From assembly GCA_900617975.1 (NCBI GenBank), contig UZAE01001667.1, positions 1 through 12,104 on the forward strand: a stretch of 12,104 nucleotides of DNA, in the 5' to 3' direction. The DNA comes from Rodentolepis nana (taxonomy: Eukaryota > Platyhelminthes > Cestoda > Cyclophyllidea > Hymenolepididae). This document shows positions 7,916 through 12,104 of the stretch, in pieces (the stretch's first letter is position 1; each line of letters starts with the position of its first letter). The notes beneath the pieces are model-generated. The model ran no database searches. It saw only the letters and a list, made by a program, of their open reading frames with translations, and was not told the origin of the DNA. The translations under genes were made by a program, and so were the position numbers.

Positions 7916-8755
7916 TCATAATTCCACATATGCTCTATTGTTGTCTATGCACTCTTTTAAACTCTATTCTCACCTGTAAATTTTGGGTGGCTGTCTCTGG
8001 CTCTGTTTCTCGCTTTGTCTAAAAATGTAAATCTGGTGCCTTTGAGGTGTCTTTTCAGCTTTGAAACTAAAACGTCTGAGAAAGGTAGGTCTGGGCTATA
8101 GGGAGGATGTGGAAGAGATTCACATAGAAATTCGAACAACAGAGCCCTGACAGCTCTTGAAGTATGATCACAGGCAGTGCCATGATGAAACATCATTTGA
8201 CTATGCTGTTTTCTGCACCATTTTATGGCGAGGGACGTCTTCAACTTCTTCACAAAGCCCTCATAATAACTTGAGGTGGCCGTTTTCTGCCCGACTAGAA
8301 TGTCTATCAATATCGCTGCTTTAGAATCCCAAAAATAAAATGAGCATGACCTTCTCAATGGACCTTTCAGCTTTGAGTTTGACAGGCCCAGGTGTTCTCT
8401 TTGGATGTCTCTCTCTTGACCGAATTTTGCCTTCTGGATCAAAGTGATAGATACAAATTCTATTTCCGGTGGCAAAGAGCTTAAAAAATTATCCTCGGTT
8501 GCTTCCATCTTTTCCAGAGTTGCTATAAAAAGTTCTGTTCATTGGATCAGTAACGTTCATGCAACGCTTTTGGAACTTACCGTACCCACCGAGAGCTTGC
8601 TCAAGCCAAGATATTCAGTGGGAATTGAAAATGCTTAACCGCGGACGATTCTTACTCCATTGGCAATTTCATCGATGGAAACTCACCCATAAACCTGTTG
8701 TAAAGATTCTATGATCTCAACAGGTTTCCAATTTTTAGGTTTGAAAATTGCAAGT
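7916..8755 (-). mobile_element. Dead mariner (DD34D) transposase relic
   Basis: The whole transposase can be followed on the minus strand in broken frames. A helix-turn-helix piece, K-P-V-E-I-I-E-S-L-Q-Q-V-Y-G, lies at about 8727-8687. After an apparent deletion of roughly 50 codons comes V-S-I-D-E-I-A-N-G-V (8683 on), then L-G-L-S-K-L-S. The catalytic domain follows, with F-Y-F-W-D-S-K, H-P-P-Y-S-P-D-L and the C-terminal C-I-D-N-N-R-A-Y-V-E-L with stop at 7916. Damage: in-frame stops (for example 8635), frameshifts near 8340 and 8480, first catalytic Asp changed to Asn (8462-8464) and second to Gly (8179-8181). The third Asp (8074-8076) remains, exactly 34 residues after the second position. 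The longest open stretch (7957-8508) is therefore internal and not a gene. Terminal inverted repeats were not found. It may be an irritans-like mariner. Confidence 0.9.
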
Positions 8756-8995
8756 TATGTTGAGCTGCAACTTACCGTGATCCTGACCATACAGTAGAAT
8801 GATCGGAGAGTTGTATGCTATTACGGAAGCTCTAAAGACATATGTGAACTTGTAAATCCTTGTCAGAGAACTTTATGACTCATCCCCTTACCTGTTCATA
8901 TAACATTTATTTCTTTTCGCTTTTTGTCATCACGTTTGTTTGTTCCTCATCGAAATGCTGCGAACATTTTGAATTCAGAGGATAAGAAATATTCT
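8756..8995. other. Unassigned spacer
   Basis: It lies between the mariner relic and the dispersed repeat. It probably includes the lost 5' end of the mariner on the minus strand, but no terminal inverted repeat or TA target duplication was recognised. Confidence 0.4.
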
Positions 8996-9249
8996 ATCAA
9001 GTGGCAGGCATTTTGACAGTTATCATTAGCCCTTTAGCTGACTTCGGGCCTCAAAGAAGGGAGGAACACCAAAGTCACAAAAAGTCGAGAGAGAGAACAG
9101 AAGTGTGATTCGCAGGTGTAAAAGAGACAGACACAAAGGTGGAGAAGAAGGTAAGATGAATACTGTGGAAGGAGTCGAATATGACATACAGTGGGGTAAT
9201 GGTAGTTTGAAGTAAGGAATCAACTGCTGGTTAATAGACTTTTTTGCCG
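8996..9249 (+). repeat. Dispersed repeat, copy 2, abutting the array
   Basis: This is a full-length homologue of 449-701 in the same orientation. It ends with a module-B-like sequence (GGTAGTTTGAAGTAAGGAAT onward, about 9194-9240) and passes directly into module A (TTTTTGCCGTATGAGTA). A minus-strand ORF at 9026-9223 runs through it but is not conserved in copy 1, so it is not a gene. The position suggests that the array grew from the 3' end of this element. Confidence 0.85.
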
Positions 9250-9565
9250 TATGAGTAAACGTTGCCCAGGGTGCACCACGTGGAGGTAAGTCAATCGCAC
9301 ACCCATCTCACTAGTTAATAGACTTTTTTGCCGTATGAGTATACGTTGCCCAGCGGTTTATAGACTTTTTGCCGTATGAGGTCACGTTTCCAAGCCATTT
9401 AATAGACTTTTTTGCCGTATGAGTATACATTGCCCAGGGCGTACCACGTGGAGGTAAGTCTATCGCACACCCCACATTGCTATTTCGCACAACGTGGAGG
9501 TAAGTCTATCGCACACCCCATTCATTAAATATATCACGGAGGTAAGTCTATCGCACACCCCGTAT

Positions 9566-9857
9566 TTTAGACTTTTTTGTCGCATGAGTATACGTTGCCC
9601 AGGGTGTACTCATGGTAGTTTGAAGTCAGAAGTCAACTGCCGGTTAATAGATGGTAGTTTGAAGTGAGAAGTCAACTGCCAGTTAATAGTATGGTAGTTT
9701 GAAGTCAGAAGTCAACTGCCGGTTAATAGGGATCTTTTTGCCTTATGAGTATACGTTGCCCAGGGTGCACCACATTTTGCCGTATGAGTATGCGTTGCCC
9801 AGGGTGCACCACGTTTGTTTGCCGTATGAGTATACGTTGCCCAGGGTGCACCACGTG
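9566..9857 (+). repeat. 292-bp block, copy 1 (identical to 10267-10558)
   Basis: By eye the block equals 10267-10558 base for base (offset 701). It runs from TTTAGACTTTTTTGTCGCAT through three module-B units and three module-A units to CACGTG. Identity over this length implies recent duplication or gene conversion. Confidence 0.85.
9612..9729 (+). repeat. Module-B triplet
   Basis: Three head-to-tail B units (9612-9650, 9651-9690, 9691-9729) have minor differences (CAGAAG/GAGAAG, CCGG/CCAG). Each can fold: GGTAGTT or GGCAGTT, plus GA, pairs with TCAACTGCC around an AGTCAGAAG-type loop with one bulged T. The second copy is at 10313-10430. Confidence 0.85.
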
Positions 9858-10203
9858 ATAGACTTACTTGCCGTATGAGTACACGTTGCCCAGGGTGCAC
9901 CACGTGGTGCCTTATGAGTATACGTTGCCCAGGGTGCACCACGTGGAGCCGTATGAGTAAACGTTGCCCAGGGTGCACCACGTGGAGCCGTATGAGTATA
10001 CGTTGCCCAGGGTGCACCACGTGCCGTTTGAGTATACGTTGTCCAGGGTGCACCACCTGGAGGTAAGTCTATCGTGAGTATACGTTGCCCAGGGTGCACC
10101 ACGTGGAGGTGTATGAGTATACATTGCCCAGGGTGCACCACGTGGAGGTAGCCGAATGAGAATACGTTGCCCAGGGTGCACCACGTGGAGGTAAGGTGTG
10201 AGT
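9831..10203 (+). repeat. 373-bp block, copy 1 (identical to 11145-11517)
   Basis: Nine consecutive module-A variants, including the rare forms GTACACG, GTAAACG, GTTGTCC and ACATTGCC, recur in the same order at 11145-11517 (offset 1314). Shared order of rare variants shows block duplication rather than unit-by-unit copying. Confidence 0.85.
10021..10199 (+). repeat. 179-bp sub-block, present three times
   Basis: This sub-block recurs at 10794-10972 (offset 773) and again within 11335-11513 as part of the 373-bp block. It carries the CACCTGG variant in place of CACGTGG in its first unit. Confidence 0.85.
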
Positions 10204-10266
10204 GTACGTTGCCCAGGGTGCACCACGGACTCTTTTGCCGTGTATACGTTGCCCAGGGTGCACCAG

Positions 10267-10558
10267 TTTAGACTTTTTTGTCGCATGAGTATACGTTGCC
10301 CAGGGTGTACTCATGGTAGTTTGAAGTCAGAAGTCAACTGCCGGTTAATAGATGGTAGTTTGAAGTGAGAAGTCAACTGCCAGTTAATAGTATGGTAGTT
10401 TGAAGTCAGAAGTCAACTGCCGGTTAATAGGGATCTTTTTGCCTTATGAGTATACGTTGCCCAGGGTGCACCACATTTTGCCGTATGAGTATGCGTTGCC
10501 CAGGGTGCACCACGTTTGTTTGCCGTATGAGTATACGTTGCCCAGGGTGCACCACGTG
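10267..10558 (+). repeat. 292-bp block, copy 2
   Basis: Identical by eye to 9566-9857. It ends at the same CACGTG; past that point copy 1 continues in module A while copy 2 switches to module B, marking a recombination joint. Confidence 0.85.
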
Positions 10559-10763
10559 GGCAGTTTGAAGTTGGGTGATGGCAGTTTGAAGTGAGAAGTC
10601 AACTGCCAGTTAATAGACTTTTGGTAGTTTGAAGTCAGAAGTCAACTGCCGAATAATAAAGTGGCAGTTTGAAGTCAGAAGTCAACTGTCGGTAAATGTA
10701 ATTTTGCATAGTTTGAAGTCAGAAGTCAACTGCCAGTTAATAGATTTAGTAGTTTGAAGTGAG
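10559..10763 (+). repeat. Module-B cluster, about five diverged units
   Basis: Successive GGCAGTTTGAAGT or GGTAGTTTGAAGT units have variable tails (CCAGTTAATAGA, CCGAATAATAAA, GTCGGTAAATGT). The last unit is cut after GTTTGAAGTGAG and fused to CATACGTTGCCC of module A, a clear B/A junction near 10762. Several units here carry GGCAGTT, restoring full Watson-Crick pairing with AACTGCC. Confidence 0.85.
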
Positions 10764-11144
10764 CATACGTTGCCCAGGGTGCACCACGTGGAGGTGCCGT
10801 TTGAGTATACGTTGTCCAGGGTGCACCACCTGGAGGTAAGTCTATCGTGAGTATACGTTGCCCAGGGTGCACCACGTGGAGGTGTATGAGTATACATTGC
10901 CCAGGGTGCACCACGTGGAGGTAGCCGAATGAGAATACGTTGCCCAGGGTGCACCACGTGGAGGTAAGGTGTAGTATACATTGCCCAGGGTGCGCCACGT
11001 GGAGGTAAGACCGTATGATTATACGTTGGCCAGGGTGCACCACGTGGAGGATTTTTGCTGTATGAGTATACGTTGCCCAGGGTGCACCCGGACTCTTTTG
11101 CCGTGTATACGTTGCCCAGGGTGCACCAGTTTTTGCCGTATGAA

Positions 11145-11517
11145 TATACGTTGCCCAGGGTGCACCACGTGATAGACTTACTTGCCGTATGAGTACACGT
11201 TGCCCAGGGTGCACCACGTGGTGCCTTATGAGTATACGTTGCCCAGGGTGCACCACGTGGAGCCGTATGAGTAAACGTTGCCCAGGGTGCACCACGTGGA
11301 GCCGTATGAGTATACGTTGCCCAGGGTGCACCACGTGCCGTTTGAGTATACGTTGTCCAGGGTGCACCACCTGGAGGTAAGTCTATCGTGAGTATACGTT
11401 GCCCAGGGTGCACCACGTGGAGGTGTATGAGTATACATTGCCCAGGGTGCACCACGTGGAGGTAGCCGAATGAGAATACGTTGCCCAGGGTGCACCACGT
11501 GGAGGTAAGGTGTGAGT
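11145..11517 (+). repeat. 373-bp block, copy 2
   Basis: Matches 9831-10203. It is followed by a final module-A unit (11513-11565) that equals the first unit of the array at 9252-9304 over 53 bases. Confidence 0.85.
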
Positions 11518-11566
11518 AAACGTTGCCCAGGGTGCACCACGTGGAGGTAAGTCAATCGCACACCCC

Positions 11567-11684
11567 GTGTAAGAAATGTGTAGTTCTAGAATCCAAATTC
11601 CCCGAAAAAATGTATACACGCTTAAAATAATTGTAAAAATAGTGTTTATCATTATTTCAAATGCGTGCAAATATTTACAAGCAT
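11567..11684. other. Short spacer after the array
   Basis: AT-rich sequence with no recognised feature. It may contain highly decayed upstream parts of the following transposase. Confidence 0.4.
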
Positions 11685-12104
11685 CATTTTATGGTTTTCT
11701 TTTAATTGGGTATCCAAGAATCCACGCTAAATTACAGTGTGGTACATTTTATCATCAAGAGGATTAATTGGAGCGCACTTTTTTGACGCTACTGTCACCA
11801 GTCCCCTTTACTTGAACTTTCTGCAGCAGTCTGTTATGCCAAGCATAGGAGAAGACTTTGAAGATGAAGAGTTTTATTTTCCGTAAGTTGGGACACCTCC
11901 ACACATTACCATTGCGACGTTAGGTCTTTCCTTGATGAGGTCGTGCCAAACAGGTGGATTGGGCGATGAGGTTTTGTAGAATATCCCCCCCCCGTCCACC
12001 AGACCTCACACCACCAAATTTTTCTTACGGGATGACTTAAAAGACAAAGTCTACACTACGAAACCTGCAACAGTCACTGAAATAAGAGAAGCCATTGAGC
12101 ATGA
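11685..12104 (+). mobile_element. Dead Tc1/mariner-type transposase, long D-D spacing, cut by window end
   Basis: Broken frames encode H-A-K, then [21 protein letters not shown], then T-P-P-H-Y-H-C-D-V-R-S-F-L and N-R-W-I-G-R. The D-L-T-P-P-N-F-F-L motif and K-D-K-V-Y-T-T-K-P-A-T follow. This is the catalytic core of a Tc1/mariner-superfamily transposase common in arthropod genomes. Damage: the Gln before the second catalytic Asp is a TAA stop (11884-11886), that Asp is Val (11887-11889), there is a 2-base insertion near 11901-11908, a TGA at 11967-11969 and the last Asp is Asn (12017-12019). A C-tract near 11986 seems to have added one Pro codon. The two catalytic positions are about 41 residues apart once that codon is discounted, unlike the 34 of the mariner at 7916-8755. 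Confidence 0.85.

Larger units (their letters stand above)
9235..11566 (+). repeat. Satellite-like tandem array of modules A and B
   Basis: About 2.3 kb is made almost wholly of two modules. Module A (about 35-47 bp, some 40 copies by hand count, several truncated) centres on GTATACGTTGCCCAGGGTGC followed by ACCACGTGGAGG. It holds GTATAC and two overlapping 8-bp palindromes, GGTGCACC and CCACGTGG; the latter contains the E-box CACGTG. About eight copies continue into GGAGGTAAGTC plus TATCGCACACCCC. Module B (about 39 bp) contains GTTTGAAGTCAGAAGTCAAC. Every frame on the minus strand is open across long stretches because the units lack stops. The many overlapping repeat-protein ORFs (for example V-V-H-P-G-Q-R or R-G-A-P-W-A-T-Y-T-H) are artefacts. 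Spacing is irregular and unlike CRISPR. Confidence 0.95.

Noticed and set aside
7957..8508. Stand-alone 183-aa protein gene starting at 8508
   Set aside because: The ATG is internal to the mariner catalytic region; homology continues upstream and downstream in other frames.
9026..9223. 65-codon minus-strand ORF in dispersed repeat copy 2
   Set aside because: The frame is not conserved in the homologous copy at 449-701.
9712..11561. Many overlapping repeat-protein ORFs on both strands within the array
   Set aside because: All are translations of the same stop-free tandem modules in different frames; unit lengths vary without keeping frame and no single frame is preferred.
9235..11566. CRISPR-like array
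   Set aside because: Spacers are themselves repeats, unit spacing is irregular, and the sequence is eukaryotic with introns and mariner relics.

Overview
This is eukaryotic, almost certainly animal, nuclear DNA. It is AT-rich and gene-poor, has one multi-exon gene with GT-AG introns, and carries decayed Tc1/mariner-superfamily transposons plus a large tandem repeat. The mu-class glutathione S-transferase (GST) reads most like arthropod mu GSTs. An arthropod (crustacean/copepod or mite-like) is my best guess, but the species cannot be fixed from the sequence.

Layout. 1-448: AT-rich, nothing recognised. 449-701: diverged copy of a dispersed repeat. About 1300-1430: short minus-strand relic of a second mu GST, apparently without the intron found in the intact gene. 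1431-4021: mostly unassigned, with a possible TATA box at 2140 and a less AT-rich segment at about 2790-3216. 4022-4743: two diverged tandem copies of a noncoding block of about 300 bp. 5049-6141, minus strand: a complete eight-exon mu GST of 219 residues, spliced by hand with no frame problems and a poly(A) signal at 4998. 6142-7900: upstream intergenic DNA containing a perfect four-unit heat-shock element (7621-7638) and a 15-bp-stem hairpin (7506-7543). 7916-8755, minus strand: a dead DD34D mariner. 8996-9249: second copy of the dispersed repeat, running straight into a satellite-like array at 9235-11566. About 11685-12104, plus strand: a second dead Tc1/mariner-like transposase of a different, long-spacer type, cut by the window end.

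The array is built from two alternating modules. Module A (about 40 bp, roughly 40 copies) contains GTATAC and the overlapping palindromes GGTGCACC and CCACGTGG. Module B (about 39 bp) can fold into a hairpin and is also present once in each dispersed repeat. Long blocks inside the array are duplicated without visible difference (292, 373 and 179 bp), so recent segmental amplification is likely. The array opens and closes with the same 53-bp sequence.

The GST is the only gene I can call functional. It is a cytosolic detoxification enzyme. Its seven internal intron positions give exon lengths that match those I know for vertebrate GSTM genes, while three introns are only 33, 39 and 44 nt long. 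No new multi-gene system is evident. The most unusual items are the A/B array, the GST architecture and the retrocopy-like GST relic.
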